The notes: a model not told the origin generated them from the letters alone. A DNA stretch of 64,000 nt from Litsea cubeba (GCA_012931725.1 CM022944.1:62885915-62949914), one strand, 5' to 3'; shown: positions 1 to 11,980, counted from the stretch's first letter. Program-made: numbers and translations.

Positions 1-764
1 CTCTGATTGTTGAGCTTTTGACCTTTTGTTTCATAGACGGTTGAGATTTGTTTGATATATGGTCGTGGGGATTTATGTGGTGGGCCCACGATAGATGGTC
101 CAAATGGAGGAGACATTTCTGAGGTTCTGATATGAACAATTTTATGATTTGGGATATGGGATGCATATATCTAAGAGTTTTTTTTTTTATTACATATCAC
201 AAATTGATTAGATTGTATTCATGAAGCTCAATCATGTAGGTGTTTATATGTAGTCAATACGCTGGGTCTTTATATTATAGTAGGGATTGCTCCATATATC
301 TCATGTCAGGTACCCTATCCATCTTGATGGGTGCTCGCAAAAATCTCTATTACTCCACATGTAGGTTGCACATGTAATCATTTTTAATGCCCGACCCATG
401 GTTTGCTTAAACATTATATAATATGGCTTTGCACCCTTACGATCTTATAGCCCTCTATATTTACATGTAGTTGGTTTTGAACAAAGAGATCAAGAAACAA
501 TCAAATGTTTCATGAAGTACAAATTTTTAGTCGTAAAACAAGATCTGTAATAAGAGAACTATCAACACCAATAATATAATAAAATCATCTACTAGTTGAA
601 TGTTTAGTCACTTTTTATATCAATTGATAATAAAAATAATAACTTAAACTAAATAGTCAATTTGCATGAGATTTTATCCGTGCATCGCACGGGCTTCAAT
701 GCAAGTGTTATTGAAATTCCTAACTAGGTTATCTTGTTGATTTAAACAAGTTTTTTTTCCACAG

Positions 765-1416
765 GTTCTTGGTCCTGATACTCGAGGACGTGTTAGGGGA
801 TTGGGTTTGGGTGTTCCAAAGACTTCCATGCAGCAGATGCATCCATATAGGATAGCCTTACGAGAGGAGCAAGCATCGAGAGCAACCATGCAGACCCAAA
901 TGGACAACTTGAAGGAAATGCTAGAAATGCGATTAGCAGAGGAAGCTAGGCAACGCAAGGAGGACATGGAATGTTTCTTTACTTCTTTTTCTCAAGGTGG
1001 GTCACAGGTTCAAACCACTACCGATCGTGGGAGTTCCTTTCAGGTATAAAGCAGTTTTACATAAATAATACATGCCTATATTTGAAATAATGTGTGACAT
1101 TGATAAAATATATGGTAACATCAATTGTTCCTAATTGTAGGTGAGAGATAATTTCTCAACTAAGCCACATCCCATAACAACTGCGCAAACGGGTACAAGT
1201 TTGTGTAAATTGATGCACCTGACTAAGAGGCCTGCATGTGTTGTTGCCTATGGCCGAGTGAAGGGCGACTCACCTGGTGATCCAGGTAGCTATGAGATTA
1301 TCCTAGATGAAATCATTGAAGGGAACGTCGACTTGGTAACTGGAGAAGGCAAGATGGAAGATCTTATAACAGGAGATAAGGCCGAGTGGCCCAAATGGAA
1401 AACCATATTTTACTAG
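765..1416 (+). CDS. Plant transposase (En/Spm, Transposase_24-like), C-terminal two exons
   Basis: Partial gene, 5' end outside the window. The first visible exon (765-1043) follows a T-rich tract ending in ACAG and opens with VLGPDTRGRVRGLGLGVPK, the Gly/Arg-rich signature typical just before the C-terminal region of Ptta/En/Spm plant transposase-like proteins. A charged helix rich in Glu, Arg and Met, probably coiled coil, follows. The exon ends TTTCAG before gtataa; the intron runs 1044-1140 and ends attgtag. The last exon (1141-1416) continues in phase 0 and stops at TAG 1414-1416. No stop or frameshift breaks these 185 codons. Function is inferred from the family: a CACTA-encoded protein for transposition. 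It could be a host-domesticated relative, but the CACTA terminus 545 bp downstream argues for the transposon. Confidence 0.65.
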
Positions 1417-1689
1417 ATGTGGATGAATGCATACTAGATGGATCTATTTGACTGATAGTATAAATCTTGAATATTCTATATAGATGGATGTTTTGTTTTG
1501 ACCATTAAATGTGGATGAATGTATATTTTTTTTGACTATTGTATGGATATTTGAATGGCTACTGTAAATGATTGTTTAATTTTTTACTATTAGATAGATG
1601 TTAGAATAACTTTGTGGTTTTTTTACTATTGATGTTGTTCATAGGTGCAAATTTTTAAATTTTCATTTTTTATTTTTATTTTTTGCCTT

Positions 1690-1961
1690 TTTAAAAAACG
1701 ACTGTTAGGAATAGTCATTTTACTAGTTCTTTTAAAATAATTTTCCCGTAAAAAACGACTGTGTGAAGCTGTCGATTTCTTGTCTAATAAAAATGACTAT
1801 TCTAAAACGTCGTTTTATATTCAAATTATCGACCTTTTTTGACCGTCGTTTTCATAAAATGACTATGAAAATCTCGACAGCCGGTTCGACAGACTTGTCC
1901 GTCGTTTTCTTAGAAAAACGACTGTTTTTAACTGTCGGTATTTGACGATTTTGACGTAGTG
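1690..1961. repeat. CACTA subterminal repeats and terminal inverted repeat
   Basis: The motif AAAACGACTGT and its complement ACAGTCGTTTT, with variants aaaatgacta and cgtcgtttt, recur at about 1693, 1752, 1785, 1808, 1842, 1855, 1902 and 1915 in both orientations. The last 20 bases form the terminal repeat (CACTACG... on the minus strand). In characterised CACTA elements such subterminal motifs bind the element-encoded DNA-binding protein; that role is inferred here. Confidence 0.7.
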
Positions 1962-1964
1962 ATC

Positions 1965-2962
1965 ACTCACATTAAGGGTGAATACATCGCTCAACCAGCA
2001 CAGTGTAATGATATATGGTGTGGCTGTATGGTTATATCGGATTTATTTGTGTGCACCCCTCCCAAATTGCCACCAAACCCAAATTCACACCTTTTCACAC
2101 TGATCAAACCATTGAATTTGAGATCCATAAGCTCTTTGGCCGTTAGTTTTTAGGGGCCTATATATTGACAATCTCAAATCATTTGGATTTGAAATTTGAA
2201 TGGCCCCATATTCAAACGAAGCCATGTCTATCCCCATCCATCCCCTCTTGTGGACCCCACTTGATCTCCTTGGGGAGATTGCCCGTGGAGATCATGAGAG
2301 AGAGATTATATATATTAGGGTTTTTTAACACACAAAACTGTGGGTCTCCACAACAAAAGTTTGATCAAATGGTTGAAGTCCTTAAACACTAGGTCAACAA
2401 CAGTCTGATCAAATGGTTGAAGTCCTTAGCACTAGGTAATCAAAGTTTAATGTTTATATATAGTGAATATTATCTTGATAAAATTTGAAGTGACTGATAT
2501 TTAGATCAGTGTTTGTAAATTATAAAAGAACTGGGGACTGACTTGCTGTGGAGCAAAGCTTCTTGAATAAACAAGGCTTGATTCATATAATTAACTCTAG
2601 ATGGGTTGGACAAATATATCATTATGAACCTCACAAAATAGAGGTTTCCAAGAATCTATAATATAATCTGACAAATGGATAAGAAGATCTCGCTTTCGAA
2701 AGCTAAAATAGACAGAACTGGAAAATGAAAGTTGTCTTTCAACTAGGCCTTCAAATCTGGCCCTTAGATGAGGCGGCCCGGCCGGACCCTGAAAAAAAGG
2801 CCACAAAATTCTGTTTTTTTATTATATATATCCAAGGAAAAAGAAATTTCTCAAAAGAAAATCCACTCTTGTCAGATGTTTTTGAAATCCAGAATAATAA
2901 AAAATAAAGACTTTTCAAAATCCAGTGCACTATTCGATCTATTTTCAAATTTTTTTATTAAA
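1965..2962. other. Anonymous DNA between CACTA end and Tat element A
   Basis: No gene or recognised mobile element. The only internal structure I see is an imperfect 44-bp direct duplication (units starting at 2363 and 2407, each beginning gatcaaatggttgaagtcct). Small open frames here have no domain features. Confidence 0.4.
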
Positions 2963-2967
2963 TTCAT
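2963..2967. repeat. Target-site duplication, left (TTCAT)
   Basis: TTCAT directly precedes the 5' LTR and is repeated directly after the 3' LTR at 27041-27045. Five bases is the usual gypsy duplication length. Confidence 0.85.
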
Positions 2968-5468
2968 TGTTGACACAAAAAATGTCACTTTGCCTCTTCA
3001 AGATCAAAGAAACTATATGAAGCCGCAGCATACCGCAAACAAGCAATGCTACTACAAAAATCAAATCTTGCCAGAATCAAACAAAAACTGTAATATCCAT
3101 CAAAACAGCAAAAAGAAGAACGCACATGAAGTTCCTGACCATTTCAACATTATTTGGCCTAACTTCACTCTTTCAGCAGCTGAACAGGAGCTCCCGGCTG
3201 CGACATCATCAAAGACATCAGATATTCGATCAGAGCCTGTGGATGGTCTCAAAATACCTCCAAAAAGCTCCACTCCAAGTCTCAGGCCAAACCAACAACA
3301 TTTGACCCTGCATCAACCATCGAGCAGCAAAATCAAGCCTCACGGCGGTGAGAACCACCGAGGCCATCACTCATCAAACAGAGTACATGGGTGACTTTAA
3401 AATGCTTATAAAGGGCTACATGTCAAGTTTCAGGTCATTTCAACAACATTTGACCAGACTTTGACTTTCGGAAGTCAAATCAGGCCTCCCGGCGGCGAAG
3501 CTCCCCGGAACCATGATTTCCAAATCAGAGATAATGGATCGTCTCAAAATGACTCCAATAGGCCCCCTGTCAAAATTCAGGTCAATCGGACATCGGTTGA
3601 CCGTACATCAAAGCGTGACATCTTCCTCGCGACAGAATCAAGTCTACTGGCGACAGGACCCCACACGACTTCAAAATTCAAACAAAAGCCAATTTTTATT
3701 TATTGCTCATGAGGCTTCACCTCAAATTTTAGGTCATTCACCCAATTTTTGCTTCTGACGGCAAATCGACAACTCTGCGCAACAAAGTCTTTAGCTTTCC
3801 CGGAAAATCAGAAACTTTGCACTCTGATATGCAAGGCTTCTCGTCAATTTTTCTACAGGGAAATCAAACCAATAAATATACAAAAATTCTAAGGGGAAAT
3901 ACGGAAGAAAAAAGAATCGGAAAGGACGCAAAAAAGGCCGAAAATCGACAAACGAAAGGGGAAAACCCCCCCATGGTCGCCGGCCGGCGACCTTGGCCCA
4001 TTGTCGCGGCGACCATGGAAGTCTGGGTTGCTGGATTTCCGCCGAAAGACCATTTTTGGGTCCCTTTTCGCGTTTCGAGATTTTCGGCCCCTGTGGTTTT
4101 CCAAAATTTTGACTTTTGAGGCACCAAATCTGTCGATCTTTATCAACATCACGGGTCCATCTTTGAGAGCATCAAATCATCATTGATCTCTTCAAAATCA
4201 CCAACTGGCCGACAAAGAAAGCACACTTTCTACCCAATCGATCGAGAAATCGACAGGACGGGTGGCACCGGCCCACTGGTAGCAATCAATGTCTGAAGTT
4301 GCATGGTCATCCAACATCGATCAGCATGAAGATCCATCGGTGATCATCACAAGAAGAATTCCAAAAGACGCGGCACGACCCGCGACTTTTCAACTGACCT
4401 GGCGACCACTTAATGCGGTTAATTGACCTGTTTTATGGCAACTTAATGCAGTCATTAACTCATTATTTTGGACGGCCCAATTAGAACAAAGAAAATGGGA
4501 GTTACAAATCCAAGCAATCATGGCACTAAAACCATGAAACTCCTCCCATCATGGAGATTAAAGGCGATTAACTTTCCACCAACCAATCAGAAGCCAAGGA
4601 AAAGGAGTTACAAAATAAATGAATTAAGACTTGTACCTCCTCCCATTATGCAGCTTTAATGCATTAAAAGCCCATAAAACCTCCCAAATGGCGACCAAAG
4701 GCCTGTAAAAGGAGATCAATCCAAGAAGAATCGGTCCAAAAAAAATCGATCCCTAAAGGAGAAAACCCATCAAGATATGTCACAGAGAAGAGAAAACTCT
4801 GCCGAAGTCCTACATCGACCACCGCTACAAGGTGACAAAAGTCCCTTAGGGGGCATCCCCCCCTCCCCCAAGGCCTTCTCCTCCTGTCTACATGGCTTAA
4901 ACGTGGCTTTTCCGCTCGTCTACTTAGTTTTTTATTGGACATAGGACCTCTTCTTGGTCTTTGTCCTTTAAAAATCTGAGGTTTAAGCCAAGCCAAGCGA
5001 ATCAATAGCATCTTCTATTCTTGCTTTTCATTGTAGGTTGTATTTTTCTATAGAGACATAAAAATCACAACTCTTGTCTTTCACTATTGATAAGAATTGT
5101 AAATCGCATTTCACGGCAAAATTCGTCTATCACGACAAACATCGCCTTTCAAGGTAAAAATCGCCTTTCATGGCAAAACAAATGAAATCGCCTCTCACGG
5201 CATTCCAAACAAAACCATGTCTCTTTTCTTAAATATATGTGCAATGAAAACTAGGAAAAAAAGTTGATTTCCTTTTCTACTTGCGAAGGTGGATCTCTGG
5301 ACCACCACTTGTAATTCCAAGTAGAGTAGAAAATCTGGCACACCCATACAAAAAAAAATATTGATGCCCGCCTCACGCGCATCTGGACTCGAAAGGGTCG
5401 GACCCGACCGACTCTCACGTCCGCCGACCCCGGTAGCGCCGCGAGCGCGGAAGGAAGCGGGTCCATTA
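2968..5468 (+). repeat. 5' LTR of Tat copy A
   Basis: About 2.5 kb, homologous from end to end with 24494-27040, 29366-31915 and 39357-41941. It begins TGTTGACACAAAAAATGTCAC; the TGACA/TGTCA arms form a small inverted repeat at the tip. The 3' end reads ggtccatta where the family has ggtccatca, so the terminal CA has become TA. A perfect 18-bp palindrome sits at 3975-3992. The TATA position seen in the other LTRs reads TGTAAAA here (4705-4711). Near the end are about five copies of an atcgcctttcacggcaaa-type repeat (5098-5210). Open frames inside are not conserved and were not called. Confidence 0.88.
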
Positions 5469-5471
5469 AGC

Positions 5472-5489
5472 TGGCACACCCGGTGTGAC
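5472..5489 (+). promoter_or_regulatory. Primer-binding site of copy A
   Basis: TGGCACACCCGGTGTGAC starts three bases after the LTR end. It begins TGG, as required to pair with a tRNA CCA tail, and aligns with the same position in copies B (31919) and C (41945). I do not assign the tRNA species. Confidence 0.7.
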
Positions 5490-5689
5490 ACGTTCATTTG
5501 AGAACACGATGCTTAGAAATGAGATATTTACATATCATATTTTTGCTCTATGCTTATGCTTCTTTTCTAGATTCCTTGGCTTCTTTGTAGTTGGTGGCCT
5601 ATGTTGGATTTCGCATCTAAAAAAATGAGAAGAGATTTTTTGAAAATTTCTAATTCTATCTTTGACTTTATTTCCACTCTCTCTTTACA

Positions 5690-6137
5690 AAAAAAAAAAT
5701 CAGATTTCTCATATTGGATTCAACTTTGAGAGACTTTGATCCTTTCCCTTTCGGGCAAGTGCTCGCAGAAATGTTGAGCCGGCTCTAGTTGGGGACTGGG
5801 CCATGGTTTCTCTTCGATGAGTCCATCAGAGATCTTTCAAAAAAAAAATCAGATTTCTCATCGTGGATTCAGCTTTGAGAAACTTTGATCCTTTTCCCTT
5901 TCAGGCAAGTGCTCGCAGAAATGTTGAGCTGGCTCGGGTTGGGGACTGGGCCATTGTTTCTCTTCGATGAGTCCATTAGAGATCTTTAAAAAAAAATAGA
6001 TTTCTCATTTTGGATTCAAACTTAAGAATCTTTGATTCTCTCCCTTTCGGGCTAGTGCTCGCAAAAATGTTGAGCCCCTTTGGGTTGGAGAATGGGCCAT
6101 CGTTTCTCTTCGATGAGTTCGATAGTGATCTTTAAAA
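5690..6137 (+). repeat. Leader tandem repeat, type 1, about 3 units (copy A)
   Basis: Three units of about 145-150 bp, each with an 'atcagatttctca..ggattca' start, the core gcagaaatgttgagcc (near 5767, 5919, 6062), a 'catcgtttctcttcgatgag' end and an A-tract. Same repeat as the large array at 32130-35170. Non-coding; it lies in the transcribed leader between primer-binding site and gag. Confidence 0.85.
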
Positions 6138-6400
6138 AAAAATTCAGAAAAAAAGAGGCAAAGAACAATAAGGTTGCACCAATTGCGTTCTTTGACCACG
6201 ATTGATTCAAGAAAAGCCTTGTCCAGAGTGTGGAGACAACTTGACTGTTTTAGGCAAGGGTCCTCCAAACGGGTTTAATAAGTAATCCTACCCTTACCTG
6301 GGGGTTAATCTATCGATTGAGGTTTCATAAGACCGGATTAGGAGTACTAAGTGTACTCTTCAGTCTTTAGATCTTTTTCCCAAACAAGAAAAAAAGTCTT
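6138..6400 (+). other. Conserved unique leader block (copy A)
   Basis: About 200 bp between the two leader repeat types, with recognisable counterparts at 35180-35390 and 42460-42655 (shared tract: agccttgtccagagtgtgga). Non-coding. Conservation in three copies suggests leader function, not demonstrated. Confidence 0.55.
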
Positions 6401-6404
6401 CAAA

Positions 6405-6705
6405 AAAAAAAATTTCCGTCACTTTTGGATTCAGATTCGAGAAATTCCAGTTCCTTCCTTTCCGGATATCGGTGCTCATAGAAATGTTGAGCCTATGTTC
6501 GGATTGGAATACCATTTGTTCTCTTTGAAGAATCTGATCTTGACCTTTTAAAAAAAATCCCGTCACTCTTGGATTCAGATTCGATAAATTCTGGTTCCTT
6601 CCTTTCCGAATGTCGGTGCTCGCAGAAATGTTGAGCCTATGTTCGGATTGGAGTACCATTTGCTCTCCTTGGCGAATCTGATTTTGGCCTTTCAAAAAAA
6701 AAAAA
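6405..6705 (+). repeat. Leader tandem repeat, type 2, 2 units (copy A)
   Basis: Two units of about 145 bp starting 'cgtcac.tttggattcagattcga', each with a gcagaaatgttgagcc-like core (near 6481 and 6626) and an A-tract at the end. Layout and core match type 1, so the two types look like divergent relatives. Confidence 0.75.
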
Positions 6706-6984
6706 AAAAACCCCATCTGTAACTCTAACCTTGTATTCCTCTTACCTCAAGCAAGCCTTACTTCTCGATAAGTTGAATTAAGGTTTATAATTGCTTCTAG
6801 CAGTCATCAGAATGCTCATTCTGGGCCTACCATACTTGCGATCAGAACAATTGTACCTTATATGGCCTTTTGCCTTCTTCATATCGCTTAAGTCGGACCA
6901 TGTCCTTCCAGCGATTTGAAAAGACAAAACCATAGCTTTTCCATTTATGATCATTATATTCTCATGATTACTAATGGATGTGGT

Positions 6985-7014
6985 CTTGTTTTCAGAAATT
7001 TTTCGAAACTAGCA
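6985..7014 (+). promoter_or_regulatory. Probable 3' splice site of a leader intron just upstream of gag ATG
   Basis: A T-rich tract ends TTGTTTTCAG at 6995, 19 bases before the gag ATG (7015). The same arrangement occurs in copy B (CAG ending 36225, ATG 36246). In copy C the AG has become AA (43554-43555). Introns in the leader are known in Ogre elements of the Tat group. The donor site was not located, so this is inference. Confidence 0.4.
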
Positions 7015-9745
7015 ATGGCAGCTTCTTTAACCATTACTTTCGACGAAAGCAAGTACCAACTCATGCTTCAACAGAGGCAAAACACGTGCACTCACAAGCG
7101 TCATCTCTCTCGGCAACTCTTTGAACTCCGAGTCGACCTCGACTCCTCGGACCATCATCTTTGGGACACTGGGACCATTCCCACTTCCCGAAGAAGAAAC
7201 CGCGTCTACTAAAAAGCAGAAAATCGCCTCCCAACGTGTCACTACCATGACACCAAAGGCAAGCGTCAAGAAACCCGAAGCCCGTGGCACCCCGGTCAAG
7301 CCTCGATCCACAAACAGCCAGGTCTATCCCAAGACTTGGTCCCCAAAACCTTCACCAAAACAAAGAAGGTCCCAAGCATCCATAAGGCCAGCATACCTGT
7401 CTGCACTCAAGGAGAAACAGTTCTACCCTTTTGCCTACATGAAAGAGGAGAGACCTGTCTCCCACTTGACAAAGAAGTCAACCTAGCATAAGCCGGCTTG
7501 TTCCTACAAGCCCAAGATCAAATCATGCATCACATTGCCTCTGCAAAAATCTAATAAGGCCTACACTCCTTCGGTTCGACCCTTTATCTCTACAGGGGCC
7601 GAACTTGAAAAATTCAAAGCTTCACTGTGACAGATAATGGACTGGGTCCAGATCCTATCCATGCCTGGCTTCAAAGAAAACATGCTCGGCTGCTGTGCCC
7701 GAAGGAGCACATCCTTCATTATCAAAGCCCAGCCAGAGCTGACCGAAGCTCAAATTGCTCGTCATGTATGCCGCCGCGCGTATTATCGACAAAAGAGACA
7801 AGAGAAACAGAAGACCCAGTATTGCACACTTCAAGTCTCTCTAAAATGGGTCGAAAAAGAAAGACCCGACCAAGTTGCTGCTGTCCATATGGTTGGAAAA
7901 AACAAAAGACGCCAAAAGTCAGCAATCAAAATCCATGTCCGACGTCCGGTGACTCGCAGCGTCTCCCGGACATGAAGACATCAAGAAGAATCCCCTGCTT
8001 CTTCAAACCAAGGATATCGGAGTAATCCTTCCTCAAGCTCTTCATAAATAAGAATGAGCCCCAGCTTGGTCACCAGGACGATTTCGTCGTTCGAATCCTG
8101 AGGGAAGAACGTCTTGACTACAAACTCTGAGCAACCTTGAAATCCACCTCAAGATGACGCGATCACAAGTATCCAGCAATTGGAGCAAGGTTAACAAAGA
8201 GTTAAGACTCTAATGGAGAATCTTCTTCTCGCTTTTCAGCATCAGGTGAACAATGAACCTCCTTTGAATCTTCAAGATGACGAGGTAAATGGAGAAGACA
8301 TTAAGTCACGCGCCCTTACAAAAATGGACGTGGACGACATCCTTACCAAAGGAAAATAAGAGGATATACTAAAGGAACATGGGATCAAGCCACCATATCC
8401 CTTATGGATGGACTCGGTCCCGTTCCATATAAAATTCAAGCATCCTACTCTCCAAATATATACGGGGAAAGGATCAGCCAGACAACATGTCATCCACTTC
8501 AAAATCCTGACGGGAGCTATCGCAGATCAAGATGCACTCAAGATCCGTTTTTTTTGAAAGTACCCTAAAAGGTACGGCCTTTGACTGGTACACCACTCTG
8601 TCGGAGGACTCCATCCAAAACTGGGCCATGCGAGAGACACGCTTCCTGACTCACTTCAAATGTGAGGACCATCCTGCTACTATGGTTAAACTCTGCAGCC
8701 TAAAATAGGGGAATAATGAGTCAACATACGACTTCATTCACAAGTGGAAAGCAATGGCGTACAAATGCTCAGATGTATTGCCTCAAGCGTTGCTGGTCGA
8801 CATCTGCCGAAATAACATGAGAGCAAGGATCTGTTCCATGATTATCAACAACAAATCAAAAAACCTGGGAGAACTCTTAGAAGCTTCTATGGAGGTTGAA
8901 ACAGTGATCAAAGACCTTAACAGTCAGAAATCATCAAGGAAGTAACCAACCGCCATTGAAACCTCAAAACCAAAGAAAAAAGAGGTCCTCAATGTGAAAA
9001 CACGTCAGCTCCTCAACCACCTAAGAAAGGAGAAAACAAAGCTGTAAGTAAGAGACATGAACTCTCTGATGCCTTCAAAGAGCGAGTATAAAAGAAATAC
9101 CTGTTCGATGAAGATGTTGATGAAATCTTCGGGGCTCTCGTGCCAAATGGCAAGCTCACCTTGCCTGATCCCAAAAGACTGAGAGATCTCGCATTCTCGG
9201 TACTGTTCATACCACCAACGATCCTCGGTACTGTCCATACCATCAGATGATCTCGCATTCTCTCAATCAATGCTTCGTTGTGAGAGAGAAGATAAACGAG
9301 ATGTGGAAAAACAGAGCCATCACCTTTGATAAAAATAACGAGTCTACCTCCGTCAACATGGTGTCATGTGGACAAACACCAAAATCGCCAAAGAAGAAGA
9401 TCAGTACTTCCTTCAAGGTGATAAAAAGAATTCAAGCATCCTAGGAGCTAGTTCCTTACCCTACACCAGATGGACAACCCATATGGGTACATCCCGATAT
9501 CCTGGAAGATGAAAACTGGGAGGTCGTCAAAACAAAGCCGACATCTCAATTGCGAAGGCAGGCTAGGAGATATCTCCTCAAGCTCAAATGGTAGGAGAAA
9601 ACCCAGCCAAGACAAGAAGTCCATGAAAAGGCAGAGACCTCCTCTACTTTCACTAGGGGCAACAGATAAGTCCTTTCCAGAGACTTCAAAGGTGGTAAGA
9701 AAACTCACTCTCAGTGATTTCATGCCACCACAATTTAGAAAATAA
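7015..9745 (+). pseudogene. gag: gag, copy A (broken)
   Basis: Structural capsid protein of the element. ATG 7015 begins MAASLTITFDESKYQL, shared with copies B and C. The frame shifts within about 100 bases, continues as a basic Pro/Ser/Lys-rich segment (7121-7486), then meets stops near 7487, 7628, 7974, 8356 and 8709. The conserved Retrotrans_gag core (tract 'ADQDALKIRFF', 'WYSTL.EDSIQNWAM' in the intact relatives) is at about 8400-8750, and the helical tail with KNLGELLEASME at 8754-8945. The Cys-His segment of the relatives (YCPYHQMISHPLNQC) is degraded by a duplication near 9190-9270. The copy cannot make full-length Gag. Confidence 0.8.
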
Positions 9746-10985
9746 ACCGCGCAGGAGGCATCATACTCTTGCAATTCGGTAGTTGGATTCTCCATGAATG
9801 GATACGAGTCCAGTGACACCGACGAGTGGGAAGAATCCCTTGAAACAAGAGAATACCTCTCTGATGAAGAATGGGTTTCCGAAACTCACCTTATGCTAGT
9901 AATCTGGTATAACCCCTTACAACCACAAGGATCTTGGTTTGATGATGAAGAAGACCAAGAGGTTGCTCAAGATAATGTTGTTGACCCAACACCCGTCATT
10001 GCTCCAATGGAACCCAACCATGTTGAACCACAAGGAGCAGACGGAGAAGAAGATTTGGCTCCCATGCCTGATCTTGAATAATATGCAAGGATTTTGCAGC
10101 GTTTTGCCATAGAACAAGAGCAAGATCGCGTCAATGAGCTTCGTTGCAATCAAAATCCAGAACCGAAAGTCCCTAAAGATCACCAGGTACCTCCTCTCTT
10201 AACTCCTGAAGATGGAGAAAACTGCTGGATTGATGATCCTCTTACATTCGAGGATGAGTCTGACTCCCAACAGTCCATTTTGGTGACGTCTCCTATCGGA
10301 GCTGTCTGTCCTCTTAAGCCTCGTCTGCTGAGGCCAGTTACTCTCAGACCACGTCTAGCGGTATATCTTCTGGAGCTACCTCTTCTCAAGTGACTTTTAC
10401 TGAGATATCACCTTCTTAGGCTTCGTCTCCTGAGACTGTGACTTCATAAATCACACCTTTCCCAACTGATCATCGTGAATAAGCCCCATCTATTGATGTT
10501 TGGGTTGATGAATTGATCAACAAAGAAGAAAAGTTGATGGATGTTAGTCAGGACTTGTTCCCGAAAAATCTCCATGCAACACAATCACTGAGGATGACAA
10601 CTCCACTGCAGACACATCCTTAGCAAATGAGAAGGAACATCCTCTTGATCCAGAAGGCGATATTCCGAACGAAGACCCTTCTCAAGAAGCTTTCGAAGTT
10701 GGTAGAGGCACCCGCCCTGGTCGGGACTACTACAAAAACTACAATCAATCTTCTTTTACTTATGTAAATCCTTCGGGAAAAGATGTTGTAAACGCCCCAA
10801 CTGGCAACAATAATGAACATGTAGGCCCCAAGGAGGCTTTTAAGTATGACTTGATCGAGCACTTCAAACACATACCTGCGCGATTGCACCTAGACTTATT
10901 ACGAATGTCTGCACACACTCGTGATAATCTCATTCAGAATAACAAATGCTGAATGAGGATGTCTACAAACATGCCCCGCAAGTCC
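9746..10985 (+). pseudogene. Acidic gag-protease linker, copy A (broken)
   Basis: Counterpart of the intact 431-codon frame of copy C at 46299-47594. It keeps the acidic, Ser/Thr-rich opening (TDEWEESLET, EYLSDEEWV at 9815-9875) and the distal segment before protease, but is interrupted by TAA at 10079-10081 and by several later stops and shifts. No enzymatic domain is visible. The end resembles the short helical segment that precedes protease in Tat polyproteins (IEHFKHIPA near 10856). Confidence 0.65.
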
Positions 10986-11082
10986 TACAAATTGAAATGG
11001 ACTACCGAGTTAAAAACTTAGATACCTGTTCAAAGGGAGAAAAGAAGAAAACTGACGGATCTTGCATTGAATGCCTCTCAGT

Positions 11083-11980
11083 TCAAAAAGCAGCAAGTGC
11101 AACCATCACTTTCACTAAGGAAGACCTCCTACTTAGCAAAACAAGGCACAACCAACCCTTGTACTTCATAGGGTACATCAAGGAAATGCCAATGCACAGC
11201 GTTAAGATCAACCCAGCTTTTGCACTCAACCTCATCTCCACTTCGGCTCTCAAAGAATTGGGCATCTCACCCAAGAAGTTGAGCCACACATCTGTATCTA
11301 TCTTTGGATATGATGGGAGCACTCAAAGGCCTTTCGGCAAAATCAGGTTCAAGTTGTAAATCGGTGATCTTATCTCTGAGGTCACTGTGTAAGCAATAGA
11401 AACCCCTTCATGCTACAACATCTTTCTCGGACGCCCCTGGATACATGAGAATGTTATTGTCCCTTCAACTTTACATCAGTGCATCAAGTTCGTTGGCGAC
11501 GACAGCATGATACATCAAGTGTTTGCAAACAAAAAACACTTCGAAGGTAAAGAAGTCCACTTTGCAGACTCCCAGATGTTTGAAGGCAAAAATAAAGAAG
11601 AGGAGAAGGAAATAGCACCCTTTGCCGAAAATCTCATGAAAGATAAAGGCAAGGCTCCTCAACAATCACCGGAAGAAAACAAACCCTCCGGTAAACCTGA
11701 AGAGAGTAGTCAACCTCCCTTCATCATCTCCCTCAAACCTTCAAAGCCTTTGGTCATCACAAATAAAGTGAAGAAGGCAAATCAAAAGTCTGGGGGCAAA
11801 CTTGTTGTCTCTTTCGTGTCTATCATGCAAGACATGGATTCAGACTCAAAGCCAGAAGACGACACATCGTCAAGCCAAGCTAACACTCAGCAAATTCATC
11901 CTGCTCTTACTCCAATGGAGACACTTGCTGACATAGAAGATCCTGCGTCTGCTTCCTTCGTTGTTCCAGCAACTTAAGGA
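11083..11980 (+). pseudogene. Retropepsin-like protease, copy A (active site lost)
   Basis: Aspartic protease that would mature the polyprotein. It aligns with copy C 47720-48316. The catalytic motif, DPGS in copy C, reads NPAF here (codons 11210-11221): the essential Asp is Asn and the following Gly and Ser are also changed. The flap-distal ILLGRPW motif reads IFLGRPW near 11427. A stop (TAA, 11358-11360) splits the domain. The C-terminal tail is Lys/Glu/Ser-rich up to 11976. Confidence 0.8.

Larger units (their letters stand above)
1..1961 (+). mobile_element. CACTA (En/Spm) DNA transposon, 3' part
   Basis: Two terminal exons of a plant En/Spm-type transposase-associated protein are followed by about 540 bp of AT-rich sequence full of short inverted repeats, ending at 1961 in a terminus whose reverse complement begins CACTACGTCAAAATCG. 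CACTA elements start with this CACTA pentamer and carry subterminal repeats next to it. The left part lies outside the window. The element would leave a 3-bp target duplication (atc at 1962-1964 is the right-hand candidate), which cannot be checked without the other end. Bases 1-764 hold no coding sequence I recognise and are probably intron. Confidence 0.75.

Noticed and set aside
2768..3394. 208-codon open frame inside the 5' LTR of copy A
   Set aside because: The start lies outside the LTR and the frame is not kept in the other LTR copies; codon pattern and composition are those of non-coding LTR DNA.
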